Below are positions 52,327 through 60,881 of a stretch of DNA of 64,000 nucleotides, one piece after another. Made by a program: the position numbers and the translations under genes. Location of the stretch: the NCBI RefSeq assembly GCF_016127315.1, contig NZ_CP065997.1, positions 2,914,001-2,978,000 of the forward strand. The letters are read 5' to 3'. This DNA is from Achromobacter deleyi (GTDB taxonomy: Bacteria; Pseudomonadota; Gammaproteobacteria; Burkholderiales; Burkholderiaceae_B). The notes beneath the pieces are model-generated. The model saw nothing but the letters and a program-made list of their open reading frames with translations. It made no database searches and was not told the DNA's origin. Numbering within the stretch: the stretch's first letter is position 1; each line of letters opens with the position of its first letter.

Positions 52327-52489
52327 GCCCGTTGCGCGGGGTGTCGGGAGGGTGGGCGCCCACGATTGCGGTCCGGAGCGTTCGCTCCGGACTTCCCCTT
52401 CGTCATCTTCGTTCAGGCCTTCGGCCTTCCTTCAGATTCCCTCGGGCGCATCGAGGTTGCCCACCCTCCCGACACCCCGCGCAACGGGC
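52327..52489. repeat. 163-bp element with 31-bp terminal inverted repeats and inner hairpin
   Basis: The arms 52327-52357 and 52459-52489 are perfect 31-bp inverted repeats (outer part GCCCGTTGCGCGGGGTGTCG). Between them GTCCGGAGCG and CGCTCCGGAC at 52371-52392 form a 10-bp hairpin with a TT loop, and AGGCC-TTC-GGCCT at about 52416-52428 a smaller one. No ORF is evident inside. It looks like a mobile or repeated intergenic element. Confidence 0.75.
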
Positions 52490-52555
52490 TACCGGCGTCT
52501 TGGTTTGCGGCGCAGTCAGGGCGGTGGGGGGTGGAGAGGTTTGCGTTGCCCGCAG

Positions 52556-52584
52556 AAAACCGGCCGCCCTGCGCGGCCGGTTTT
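52556..52584. terminator. Bidirectional Rho-independent terminator before alkA end
   Basis: AAAACCGGCCG (52556-52566) pairs with CGGCCGGTTTT (52574-52584), a perfect 11-bp stem with a 7-base loop and A/T ends, followed by a further T. It can serve alkA (from the right) and any transcript from yajQ (from the left). Confidence 0.85.
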
Positions 52585-52698
52585 TGCATACGCGGGTTGG
52601 GGCGTCGGGGCGGTGTGCGCTGCGCGCTTGCGGGGAGTGGTCTTGCTGGCCTGATCCATCGGGTGGGCGTCGTGCCTGCACGGCGCACCGTCATTTCC

Positions 52699-54147
52699 TC
52701 AATACGCCGCCCACAGGTGCTGGGCCGCATAGGCGCGCCAGGGGCGCCAGGCTTCGGCGCGGGCCAGGAGTTGGGCGGGGGTGTAGGCGCGGTTTTCGAG
52801 TTTTTCCAGGGCGCGGATCAGGCCGATGTCGGAGGCGGGGAAAGCGTCGGGTTCGCGTAGTTGGCGCAGGGCGATGTATTGGGCGGTCCATTCGCCGACG
52901 CCGCGGATCTCGCGCAGGCGGGTGACGGAGGCGTCCAGGCTGTCGGCGGCTTCGAACAGGCGCGGGTCGGCCAGGGCGGCGGCGGCGACGGCGGAGAGGG
53001 TGGCGGCGCGGCTGCGGGGCATGCCCAGGGGGGCGAGGTCGGCGGGGGCGATGGCTTCGGGCAGCGGAAACAGGTGGGTCAGGTCGCCGTCGGGTTGGTC
53101 CAGGGGCTGGCCGTGGGCGGCGACGAGTTTGCCGGCGAGCTTGATGGCGGCGCCGACGGTGATCTGCTGGCCGAGGACGGCGCGCAAGGCGAGTTCGAAG
53201 CCGTCCCAGGCGCCGGGCACGCGCAGGCCTGGGCGGGCGGCGGTCAGGGCCGCCATGACCGGATCGTGGGCGAACTGGGCGGCCAGGGCGGCGGGGTCGC
53301 TGGCCAGGTCGAAGACGCGGCGCAGGCGCGCGATGAGGGCGGGCAGCGCGTGCAGTTGCGGGAAGCGGACGGTGGCTTGCAGCGCGTTGCCGGCGCCGGG
53401 TTCGACGCGGACGGTGCCCTGGGCGCCGTCCAGGCCGATGGTGCGGGTGTAGCTGTCGCCGCTGACGCGTTCGATGCCGGGGATGGCGCGGGCGCGCAGG
53501 AAGTCCAGCATGGCGGGCCAGTCGTAGGGCGGGCGGTAGCGCAGCAGCAGCTTGATCTCGCCTTGCGGGCCGGCCGAGATATCGGGCTTGCCGGAGCGCC
53601 GCAATTCCCCAGGCGGGCGGCCGAACAGGGCGTGGAAGATCTCGTTGAAACGGCGGATGCTGCCAAAGCCCGCGGCGAAGGCGATCTCGGCCATCGGCAG
53701 GTGGGTCTCGTGGATCAGCTGCTTGGCCAGCAGCACGCGGCGGGTCTGGGCCACGGCCACGGGCGAGGCGCCCAGGTGCTGGCGGAACTGGCGCCGCAAC
53801 TGGCGTTCGCCCACGCCCAGGCGCGCGGCCAGCGCATCGACGCCGGCATCGTCCAGCGCGCCGAGCTCGACCAGGGCCAGGGCGCGCGCGACGCTGTCGG
53901 GCAGCTCGGGGGCCGACCCCGCGGCGGGCGCGGTCTCGGGGCGGCAACGCAGGCAGGGGTGAAAGCCCGCTTCCTGGGCGGCCGCGGCCGTGGGGTAGAA
54001 AAGGACGTTGCGCGACAGCGGCGTGCGCGCCGGGCAGACCGGGCGGCAGTAGATCCGGGTGGTCTTGACGGCGGTGAAGAAGCGGCCGTCGTAACGGGCA
54101 TCGCGCACGCGGATGGCGCTGTAGCAGGCATCATGGTCGAGGTTCAT
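52699..54147 (-). CDS. alkA: Ada-type N-domain fused to AlkA 3-methyladenine DNA glycosylase
   Basis: 482 residues in three parts. Residues 1-85 are the Ada zinc domain with cysteines in YCRPVCPAR and HPCLRCRPE. Residues 90-185 are an AraC-type HTH (DALAARLGVGERQLRRQF; MAEIAFAAGFGSIRRFNEIF). Residues 195-482 are the AlkA glycosylase with the helix-hairpin-helix LREIRGVGEWTAQYIAL and the catalytic Asp in FPASDIGLIRA. It removes alkylated bases and probably also regulates in response to methylation. It is divergent from ogt, with 144 bases between them. Confidence 0.95.
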   Translation of the reverse strand: MNLDHDACYSAIRVRDARYDGRFFTAVKTTRIYCRPVCPARTPLSRNVLFYPTAAAAQEAGFHPCLRCRPETAPAAGSAPELPDSVARALALVELGALDDAGVDALAARLGVGERQLRRQFRQHLGASPVAVAQTRRVLLAKQLIHETHLPMAEIAFAAGFGSIRRFNEIFHALFGRPPGELRRSGKPDISAGPQGEIKLLLRYRPPYDWPAMLDFLRARAIPGIERVSGDSYTRTIGLDGAQGTVRVEPGAGNALQATVRFPQLHALPALIARLRRVFDLASDPAALAAQFAHDPVMAALTAARPGLRVPGAWDGFELALRAVLGQQITVGAAIKLAGKLVAAHGQPLDQPDGDLTHLFPLPEAIAPADLAPLGMPRSRAATLSAVAAAALADPRLFEAADSLDASVTRLREIRGVGEWTAQYIALRQLREPDAFPASDIGLIRALEKLENRAYTPAQLLARAEAWRPWRAYAAQHLWAAY

Positions 54148-54291
54148 GGGGCCATGCTAGCGCCGGACGCAGGCGCGATCTAGCGGTTTTCGGACACTGT
54201 TGTCACGCGCACTGCCATGTCCGGAATCCGCCAGCGCGGCGTCGCCGGCCAGCCTATATTGGACCCATTCCCACCGCATCCGGAGCCTGCC

Positions 54292-54843
54292 ATGCCGATT
54301 CAAACTTTCACCCTGGAACGTGTTGCCACGCCCATCGGGCAGATGCTCGTGCTGACCGATGCGCAGGCCTGCCTGCGCGCGGTCGATTGGGAGGATTACG
54401 AACCCCGCATGCATGCCTTGCTGCGCCGCCAGTATGGCAAGGGCGCGGTGCGGGTCGAGGATGCCGCGCGGGCCTCGGCGGCGAGCCGCCGGCTGCAGGC
54501 GTATTTCGATGGCGAAGTCGATGCGATCGACGGGCTGGAGGTGGCGCTGGGCGGCACCGATTTCCAGCGCCAGGTGTGGCGGGCGCTGCGCGATATCGAA
54601 CCGGGCGCGACGGTCAGCTATGGCGTCCTGGCCGGGCGCATCGGCCGGGCGTCGGCGGTGCGCGCCGTGGGCATGGCCAATGGGGCCAATCCGGTGGGGA
54701 TCGTGGTGCCGTGCCACCGGGTGATCGGCGCCGATGCGTCGCTGACCGGCTATGGCGGCGGCCTGCATCGCAAGCGCTGGCTGCTGGACCACGAAGGCCG
54801 CTGGCGGGCGGCCACGGGCGCGCCGGTGGCGCGCGCGGCCTGA
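54292..54843 (+). CDS. ogt: Methylated-DNA-protein-cysteine methyltransferase
   Basis: 183 residues. The active-site motif is IVVPCHRVIGAD, and the HTH part has FQRQVWRALRDIEPGATVSY, the standard Ogt signature. It repairs O6-methylguanine by suicidal transfer to the cysteine. The ATG at 54292 is the first in the domain context, with GGAG about 8 bases upstream. It is paired divergently with alkA, forming an alkylation-repair locus. Confidence 0.95.
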   Translation: MPIQTFTLERVATPIGQMLVLTDAQACLRAVDWEDYEPRMHALLRRQYGKGAVRVEDAARASAASRRLQAYFDGEVDAIDGLEVALGGTDFQRQVWRALRDIEPGATVSYGVLAGRIGRASAVRAVGMANGANPVGIVVPCHRVIGADASLTGYGGGLHRKRWLLDHEGRWRAATGAPVARAA

Positions 54844-54903
54844 TTGTTTGTCAGGGAAGCGTCGAATCCGTGCCCGTGCGGGCGCGGCGCAGGGATGCGG
54901 CCG

Positions 54904-55509
54904 TCAGGCGCGGATCCAGCCACGCGCGATGGGCAAGGCCATCAGCTTGCGATAGAGGGCCTGCAGCAGCGCGGTCAGCGGCGCGCCGACGCGGCGCCAG
55001 ACCGGCATGACCAGCCCGGCCGCCACGGGCGCCAGCAGCAGGCCGCCGGCGATGTCGAGCGGGAAGTGCACGCCCAGGTAGACCCGCGACAGGCCGACCA
55101 GCGCCGCCAGCAGCAGCGTGGCGTAGCCCCAGCCGGCCCAGCGCCGGTCGAAGATCAGCGTGAACGCCAGCGTCGCGATGATGATGGTGTGGTTGCTGGG
55201 GAACGACGCGGTGGCCTTGTGGGCGAAGAAGGCGTGGCCCAGGCCGAGCGTGAACGGCCGGGGATGCGGCCACAGCGCGCCGCACAGGTAGCTGATGAAC
55301 AGCGCCGCGCCGATGCCGGCCAGCGCCTTGAGCACCAGGTCGCGTTGCGCCTGGCCACCCCACAGCCAGAGCGCGACCAGGACGATCGGCAGCAGCTGGA
55401 TCAGCCGGTTGGCGACGATCAGGCCGGCCTGGATGCGCCAGGCGGGGCTGGCGGGATCGGCGTTGATCAGAAGAAACAGGGACTGATTGAGGGGTTCCAG
55501 GAATTCCAT
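54904..55509 (-). CDS. PAP2-superfamily membrane phosphatase
   Basis: 201 residues with five to six membrane helices. The phosphatase motifs are PHPRPF, SFPSNHT and SRVYLGVHFPLDIAGG, as in undecaprenyl pyrophosphate phosphatases (BcrC type) and lipid A modifying enzymes. The lysine usually found in motif 1 (KxxxxxxRP) is not at its standard place, where the sequence reads CGALWPHPRP. It is a single gene; an AT-rich promoter stretch lies to its right. Confidence 0.9.
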   Translation of the reverse strand: MEFLEPLNQSLFLLINADPASPAWRIQAGLIVANRLIQLLPIVLVALWLWGGQAQRDLVLKALAGIGAALFISYLCGALWPHPRPFTLGLGHAFFAHKATASFPSNHTIIIATLAFTLIFDRRWAGWGYATLLLAALVGLSRVYLGVHFPLDIAGGLLLAPVAAGLVMPVWRRVGAPLTALLQALYRKLMALPIARGWIRA

Positions 55510-55618
55510 GACTCGTCATCTGACTGAAATTATCTTGTCAGGCGGGATAGTAGACAGGTTTGCCGTCAAATCCCTTGCAAAATGCGGCGGAATCCATGGA
55601 TTTACGTCTGGATGCGAT

Positions 55619-56053
55619 TTACCCCGCCAGGCCGGCCAGGCGCTCGGCCGCGGGCGCCGGCTTGCACAGGTAGAGCGCGCATTCGGCGGCGTCCAGTTCC
55701 GAGCGCGCCAGGGCCAGCAGGGGCTGGGCCACCTCCGGCGGCATGGCGGCGGTGAACCGGTCGAGGAATCCCGCCCCGGCCGGCGAGGACGCGGGCGCGG
55801 CGTCCGCCTCGCGCAACAGGCCCAGCGCGATGCCATACAGCCAGGATGAAAACGGGCCGGAACCGCGCTCGCGCCAATGCGCGGCGGCGGCGTCGAAGCC
55901 GGCGCCGCCGTCCGTGGGGGCGCTTGCCAGATGGCGCCGCAACAATTGCGCCAGCGGCTCCGCGTGGCGGCGGATCAGGTCCTGCAACCGCGGCGCGGCG
56001 GCCCCTCGCGAGACGTCTGGTTGGCGGCAGCGGTAAAGCGAAGGCGTGGGCAT
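55619..56053 (-). CDS. Small protein resembling a degenerate ECF sigma factor
   Basis: 144 residues, no signal peptide or membrane helix. The N-terminal half (LQDLIRRHAEPLAQLLRRHL; SGPFSSWLYGIALGLLREAD) resembles sigma region 2 of ECF factors, where F..WLY.IA is characteristic. The C-terminal part (AAMPPEVAQPLLALARSELD, then AAECALYLCKPAPAAERLAG) is placed like region 4. Key sigma residues are not obvious, so this could be a diverged regulator or chance similarity. It lies downstream of a two-component kinase gene, and a candidate operator lies 84 bases before its ATG. Confidence 0.6.
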   Translation of the reverse strand: MPTPSLYRCRQPDVSRGAAAPRLQDLIRRHAEPLAQLLRRHLASAPTDGGAGFDAAAAHWRERGSGPFSSWLYGIALGLLREADAAPASSPAGAGFLDRFTAAMPPEVAQPLLALARSELDAAECALYLCKPAPAAERLAGLAG

Positions 56054-56137
56054 GGGCGGTCTGCGAAGAAAGCACGCCGGCTTGCCGTGAGGCGCGCCGG
56101 CCAACGCCGCATTACATCGGCCGCGCCGGCTTTTGGG

Positions 56138-56155
56138 TATCCCTGAAATCAGGTA
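56138..56155. promoter_or_regulatory. Candidate response-regulator operator, copy A
   Basis: TATCCCT-GAAA-TCAGGTA: two inverted heptamers with a 4-base spacer. It shares the first 12 bases but one and the GGTA end with copy B at 58785-58802. It overlaps the kinase stop codon and is in promoter position for the 144-residue gene. Confidence 0.5.
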
Positions 56156-58122
56156 ATTGCCGCGCTGGCCGGCTGCGGCAGCGACAGGCGCGCGCACAGC
56201 CGCGTGCGGCCGGGCACCGAGGCGATGTCCAGCGCGCCGCCGACGCGCGCGATGCGGGTGGCCATGCTGCGCACGCCGACGCTGAGATTGGCGCGGCGCA
56301 CGGCGTCGACGTCGAAACCGACGCCGTCGTCCTCGATCTCCAGTTCCAGCTGGCCATGCGCCGGTTGGCGCAGCGTCACGCCGACCCGCCGGGCGCGGCT
56401 GTGCTTGACCACGTTGGTCAACGCTTCCTCGATCAGGCGCGTCAACGCCAGGCATTGCAGGGCCGAGGGCGTGCCGTCCCAGGCGCCGGGCACGTCCCAG
56501 CGCACCGCCACGCCCAGCTCGTCGAACAGCTGGGTGTAGCGGTGGCGCAGCGGCGCGATCCATTCGCGCGGGGTGGCGGGGGGCGTCATGTCGGCGCTGG
56601 CGCCGTTGTCGATGGTCTGCCGCAGGTCGTTGCGCAGCAGGTTGAGCATGGACAGGACCTGCCGGTTCCGCAGCGGCTCGCCGGCCTGCTCGACCGCCGC
56701 CGTCATGCGCACCAGCGAGCCGCCCAGGCCGTCGTGCAGGTCGCGCGCGATCTCCAGCCGGTCCTGCAGCCGGCTGTTGGCCAGCGCCAGCTCGTGCTCG
56801 CGCGCCAGCGTGGTGGCCAGCTCGGCGCGGGCGCGGCCGACCGAGATCTCCAGTTCGTGGTTGAAGCGTTCGATGCGCCGCACGCCGCGCGCATGGCGCA
56901 GGCCCAGCACGGCCGACATGCCGACCAGCACCGCCACGCTGGTGTAGGGGATGACCGAGAGGCCGCCGATGAGCTTGAGGATCAGCAGCAGGTCATGCAG
57001 GGCGGCGCCCAGGAAAATCACCAGGCAGGCGGCCAGCAGCATCTGCTCGCGGTTGCGGCTGCGCACGGCGTGGACGGCGAATTGCAGGCAGTTCAGGTAG
57101 AACAGCGCCGAGACCGTCAGCACGATGATGCGCTGCATGGTAGCCACGGCCGTATCGGGCACGCCGATGGCAGCGGCCAGCATCACGGCGACGGCGAACC
57201 ACAGCGCCTTTTCCAGGCGCGGCCAGGATTGGCCGGCGAAGCGCCAGGTGAACAGGCAGAAGCAGGCGATATGCAGGGTCAGCGCGACCGTGTTGGCGCG
57301 CGCCGCCATCAGCGTGGTGCCGAACGGCCACGGGCTGACGGCCAGCACGTTGGCGCAGAACAGCACCCAGAAGAACGCGGTCAGCGCATACCAGCCATGG
57401 CTCGACTGCCGCGGCTTCATGGCCCACAGGAAGAAAAACAGCGCGCCCAGCGTGGCCGAGATCACCAGGTTGACCAGGAACAGGGTGCGGTTGCGCCACG
57501 CGCGCATCTCGTGGTCGCGCAGCAGCGCTTCGGGCTCGCCCAGGTGGACCGGCCCCAGGCCGGGCGTCTGGCCGGCCACGCCGGTAACGCGGATCCACAG
57601 GGTGTTGAGGCCGTCGCGCACCGAGGATTGCGGCAGGCGCCAGTAGCGCGGCATGTTCCAGCTGCGCGACAGCGGCTCGACCAGGCTGGCGTCGCGCCAC
57701 AGCAGGTCGTCGTTCAGATGGATCTCGCCGGCCATGACGATGGACTCGACCGCCAGCGCGGCCTGGCCCGCGGGCGCGCCGCCGCAGCCATGGCGCCAGT
57801 CGATGCGGTACCAGACGGCGCCGCTGTATTGGGGCCAGCGGCTGTCCCAGTCGTCCGGCAGCGACACCGTCCGCCAGGCGGGGCCGTCGGCGGGCCGCTC
57901 GCCGCCGGGGCCGGCCTGCGCCGTGCGCACCTCCAGCACCCGCGCCACGCAGTCGGCCGCATCGGGCTGCGCCATGGCCGGCGCGGCCAGCAGCGCCAGC
58001 CAGGCCAGCCAGGCCAGCAACGCCAGCCACGTCAGTCGAGCAAGCCGCGCGAGCGCGCCGTGTGGATCGCGCGGGTGCGCGAGGAGACGGCGAGCTTGCG
58101 GTAGATGTGCTTGATGTGGCAT
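56149..58122 (-). CDS. 7TMR-DISM-type sensor histidine kinase (NarL-class)
   Basis: 657 residues. After a signal-like hydrophobic leader come a periplasmic jelly-roll-like domain (about 55-200: VWYRIDWRH; LNTLWIRVTGVAGQTPGLG), seven membrane helices (about 215-400) and a coiled coil. The HisKA_3 phosphoacceptor motif IARDLHDGLGGSLVRM and an ATPase domain (LTRLIEEALTNVVKHSRARR; EDDGVGFDVD) follow. The ATG at 58122 lies 91 bases inside the upstream regulator gene; no better in-frame start exists before the hydrophobic leader. The cognate partner is the LuxR-type regulator encoded just upstream. The signal is unknown. Confidence 0.88.
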   Translation of the reverse strand: MPHQAHLPQARRLLAHPRDPHGALARLARLTWLALLAWLAWLALLAAPAMAQPDAADCVARVLEVRTAQAGPGGERPADGPAWRTVSLPDDWDSRWPQYSGAVWYRIDWRHGCGGAPAGQAALAVESIVMAGEIHLNDDLLWRDASLVEPLSRSWNMPRYWRLPQSSVRDGLNTLWIRVTGVAGQTPGLGPVHLGEPEALLRDHEMRAWRNRTLFLVNLVISATLGALFFFLWAMKPRQSSHGWYALTAFFWVLFCANVLAVSPWPFGTTLMAARANTVALTLHIACFCLFTWRFAGQSWPRLEKALWFAVAVMLAAAIGVPDTAVATMQRIIVLTVSALFYLNCLQFAVHAVRSRNREQMLLAACLVIFLGAALHDLLLILKLIGGLSVIPYTSVAVLVGMSAVLGLRHARGVRRIERFNHELEISVGRARAELATTLAREHELALANSRLQDRLEIARDLHDGLGGSLVRMTAAVEQAGEPLRNRQVLSMLNLLRNDLRQTIDNGASADMTPPATPREWIAPLRHRYTQLFDELGVAVRWDVPGAWDGTPSALQCLALTRLIEEALTNVVKHSRARRVGVTLRQPAHGQLELEIEDDGVGFDVDAVRRANLSVGVRSMATRIARVGGALDIASVPGRTRLCARLSLPQPASAAIT

Positions 58123-58715
58123 TCGACGGTGTAGCGCGACAGGAACAGTTGCTCGGCGATTTCGCGGTTGCCCAGCCCCTCGGCCACCAGCCGCAGGATC
58201 TGCCCTTCGCGCGGGCTGAGCGTTTCGCCCGCGTCGGCGGGGGCGGCCTGGGCCGGCGCGGGCCGCATTTCCTCGATGATGCGGCGGGCCACGAACGGGT
58301 CGATCGGCGCGCCGCCGCGCAGCACGCTGCGCAGCGACAGCAGCACTTCCAGGTCGTCGCGCTCCTTGAGCACGTAGCCGGTGGCGCCGGCGCGCAGCGC
58401 GGCCAGGATGGCGTCTTCGGTGCTCCAGGCCGAGATGACCAGGATCGCCAGCGCCGGATCGGCGGCGCGCAGCTCGGCGATCAGGTCGATGCCGCTGCCG
58501 TCGGGCAGGCCCAGGTCGACCAGCGCCAGCGCGACCGATTCGTCGGCCGCGCGGCGCCGCGCCTCGGCCAGCGAGGCCGCGAACAGCAGCGCGTCGGCCG
58601 GGTAGCCCAGCTGGCCCAGCAGCCGTTCCAGCCGGCGGCAGACCAGCGGTTCGTCTTCCACCACCAGGACCGGGGCGGGCAGGGCAAGCGCGGAGACGGG
58701 CGACAGGTCGGTCAT
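58032..58715 (-). CDS. NarL/LuxR-type response regulator
   Basis: 227 residues. The receiver domain has the acidic pair VVEDEP and phosphoacceptor in LALVDLGLPDGSGIDL, with the conserved lysine in YVLKERDD. The C-terminal LuxR HTH reads LSPREGQILRLVAEGLGNRE, then IAEQLFLSRYTVECHIKHIY. It pairs with the kinase encoded downstream, overlapping by 91 bases. A candidate binding site (copy B) is about 70 bases before its start, suggesting self-regulation. Confidence 0.9.
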   Translation of the reverse strand: MTDLSPVSALALPAPVLVVEDEPLVCRRLERLLGQLGYPADALLFAASLAEARRRAADESVALALVDLGLPDGSGIDLIAELRAADPALAILVISAWSTEDAILAALRAGATGYVLKERDDLEVLLSLRSVLRGGAPIDPFVARRIIEEMRPAPAQAAPADAGETLSPREGQILRLVAEGLGNREIAEQLFLSRYTVECHIKHIYRKLAVSSRTRAIHTARSRGLLD

Positions 58716-58784
58716 GGCGGCGGACAGGGGAGCCACGGGCGAATTTGCCCGCGTGGCATTTTGCCGGCCTCCCTCGGGGCTGGC

Positions 58785-58802
58785 TATCCCTGAAACTGGG
58801 TA
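58785..58802. promoter_or_regulatory. Candidate response-regulator operator, copy B
   Basis: TATCCCT-GAAA-CTGGGTA: inverted heptamers with a 4-base spacer, almost the same as copy A. It lies 69 bases upstream of the regulator gene start, on the promoter side. Confidence 0.5.
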
Positions 58803-58828
58803 TGCGGCGGCGTCGCGGGGCGGCGCGT

Positions 58829-59257
58829 TCACTTGGCGATGCGCTTGCCCTGGGCGTCGATCACCGCTTCGCCGTCTTCCTTGGTGAAGGCGCCCTGTTG
58901 CGGCGCCGGCAGGATGTCCAGCACCAGTTCGGACGGGCGGCACAGGCGCGCGCCCTGCGGGGTGCTGACGAAGGGGCGGTTCAGCAGGATGGGGTGGGCC
59001 TCGATGGCGTCCAGCAGGGCGTCGTCGCTCAGCGTGGCGTCATCCAGGCCAAGCTCGGCATAGGGCGTGCCCTTCTCGCGCAGCGCGTCGCGCACGGTGA
59101 TGCCGGCGCGCTTGAACAGCGCCTTCAGTTCCGCGCGCGACGGCGGCGTCTCCAGGTACAGCACGACCTGAGGCTCGATGCCGGCGTTGCGGATCATGGC
59201 CAGCGTGTTGCGCGAGGTGCCGCACTTGGGGTTGTGATAGATGGTGACGTCGGACAT
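58829..59257 (-). CDS. arsC: Arsenate reductase, glutaredoxin-linked type
   Basis: 142 residues. It begins MSDVTIYHNPKCGTSRNTLA with catalytic Cys12, and has the later arginine-containing site ILLNRPFVSTPQGARLCRP. It reduces arsenate to arsenite using glutaredoxin. It is a single gene with no arsR, arsB or acr3 neighbour, as is common for stand-alone ArsC-family proteins; some such proteins have other roles. Confidence 0.93.
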   Translation of the reverse strand: MSDVTIYHNPKCGTSRNTLAMIRNAGIEPQVVLYLETPPSRAELKALFKRAGITVRDALREKGTPYAELGLDDATLSDDALLDAIEAHPILLNRPFVSTPQGARLCRPSELVLDILPAPQQGAFTKEDGEAVIDAQGKRIAK

Positions 59258-59337
59258 GGGGCCTTCCTTGCGGTGTTGCGGGGACAAGGGGGGAGCATAG
59301 TGCATTCCGGCTCGGCCCTGTCCCCATGCGCCCGGCG

Positions 59338-60873
59338 TCAGGCGCGCAGCTTGCGGCCCAGCCGGCGCCAGCCGATCACCACGCCGGTCAGGCTCAGCGC
59401 CGCGCCGCCCAGGCTCAGGAACACCAGCAGGATGTCCCACAGCGGCCGCCGCGCCAGCAGGCCGGTCCAGTCCCAGCTGTGCAAAAAGGCGAACAGCCAG
59501 CGGCTGGCGCGGTTGCCGCGGTCCTGCCGGCTCAGCACCTGGCCGGTGCGCGGATCCAGGTAGACCCAGCTGGCCTGCGGGTCGTCGAACACCATTCGCC
59601 ACGCCGGCAGCGGCTTTTCGATATGGCCGAGCATGGCGTGCTCGTCGCGGCCGTAGTAGTAGAAGTCGTAGCGGTCCAGCACCTGCACCTCGGTCAGTTT
59701 GGCGCCGGGCACCAGCCGCGCGGCGGCGGCGCGCAGGGCGGCCGGGTCGAGCGTGACGGGCCGCGCGTCGGCCGCCGCCAGCAGTTGCGGCGCGCCCGGT
59801 CCGCTGCGGGCCAGCACCAGGTCGTGGCCGTCCACCCGTTGCCAGCGCAGTTCGCGCGGCGCCGCGGGCAAGGCGCGGATCAGCGCGGCGGGCGGCGCCT
59901 GCGGCGCGTCGGCGGCATAGGCGCCGCCGGCGTAGGCCTGCTGCGCCAATGGCGGCGCGCCGCTGCTGAACACCTTCCACGGGTTCATCGACATCAGGCC
60001 GCTGAATATCCAGGTAATGGTGATGCCGGCGAACAGCAGGCCGGCCAGGTGGTGCCAGCGCATCATGTTCTCGCGGTAGGGCGAGCGGCTGCCGCTGGCG
60101 TAGGGGCGCGAGAAGCGCCAGCGCAGGATGCCGACCACCGTGCCCGTCAGCGCCACGGCCACGCCGATCACCGACAGCCAGACGACGATGTCGTGCCACC
60201 ACGGATCGAAGACGTTGCCACGGAACGGATACAGCCAGTGGATCCAGGCGCCGGCGTAATTCCACAGCCGTTCGCGGCGGGTGGCGTCCAGCACCACTTC
60301 GCCGGTGGCGGACGAGACGTACAGCCGGGTGCGGGCCGGGTCGTCCAGGTCGATGCGGTGCAGCGGCCGATGCATGTCGAGCGCGCCGGAATGGGTGTAG
60401 ACGTCTTCTTCCACCTCGCCCTGGTAGTGCGCGGCGTAGTCGCCGCCGAACCACGCCGCGGCGCTGGCCGTGGCGACCGTGGCGTTGGCGCGCGGCAGCA
60501 GCGCGCCGCTGGCGGCGTCCACCACCTTGGGCGCGCGGCCGCGCCCGGCCGGCACCAGGTAGACCGGCGCGCCGCCGCGCAGCGCGGCCAGGCTCAGGCC
60601 CGCCATATCGGTCGCGCCGGCCGCCGCCAGCGCCTGGGCCGGCGTGGCGGCGACGCGGGCCGGATCGAGCGGCGCCAGGTGCGTCATGCGTTCCTGCGGC
60701 GTGAGCTTGGGATAGCCCACGTACATCATCACCACGCCCGAGATGAACCACATGGCGAAGAACAGGCACAGCACGATGCCGGCCCAGCGGTGCGTCAGGT
60801 ACAGCCAGCGCTTGGCGCGGGTGGACCACGGCACGGGCGCGGGCCGGCGGCGGGGGGAGGGGATGGCGTCCAT
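59338..60873 (-). CDS. PepSY-associated membrane protein of the bfrG copper operon
   Basis: 511 residues with four main membrane helices: WLYLTHRWAGIVLCLFFAMW, DIVVWLSVIGVAVALTGTVV, MRWHHLAGLLFAGITITWIF and a C-terminal one. PepSY-like periplasmic segments lie between (ASWVYLDPRTGQVLSRQDRG). This is the PiuB-type family often paired with TonB receptors, thought to act as an inner-membrane reductase or transporter for the metal. It is the third gene of a DUF2946-receptor-PepSY operon, 8 bases after the receptor stop. In Bordetella pertussis the equivalent operon is repressed by copper. Confidence 0.9.
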   Translation of the reverse strand: MDAIPSPRRRPAPVPWSTRAKRWLYLTHRWAGIVLCLFFAMWFISGVVMMYVGYPKLTPQERMTHLAPLDPARVAATPAQALAAAGATDMAGLSLAALRGGAPVYLVPAGRGRAPKVVDAASGALLPRANATVATASAAAWFGGDYAAHYQGEVEEDVYTHSGALDMHRPLHRIDLDDPARTRLYVSSATGEVVLDATRRERLWNYAGAWIHWLYPFRGNVFDPWWHDIVVWLSVIGVAVALTGTVVGILRWRFSRPYASGSRSPYRENMMRWHHLAGLLFAGITITWIFSGLMSMNPWKVFSSGAPPLAQQAYAGGAYAADAPQAPPAALIRALPAAPRELRWQRVDGHDLVLARSGPGAPQLLAAADARPVTLDPAALRAAAARLVPGAKLTEVQVLDRYDFYYYGRDEHAMLGHIEKPLPAWRMVFDDPQASWVYLDPRTGQVLSRQDRGNRASRWLFAFLHSWDWTGLLARRPLWDILLVFLSLGGAALSLTGVVIGWRRLGRKLRA

Positions 60874-60881
60874 GGCAGTCC

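Larger units (their letters stand above)
52296..52698. other. 403-base gene-free region between yajQ and alkA
   Basis: No convincing gene. It holds a long inverted-repeat element with inner hairpins (52327-52489) and a bidirectional terminator (52556-52584). Between and after them nothing else was recognised. Confidence 0.7.

Noticed and set aside
54148..54291. Ada-box in the alkA-ogt divergent promoter
   Set aside because: No convincing match to AAAnnAAAGCGCA was seen.
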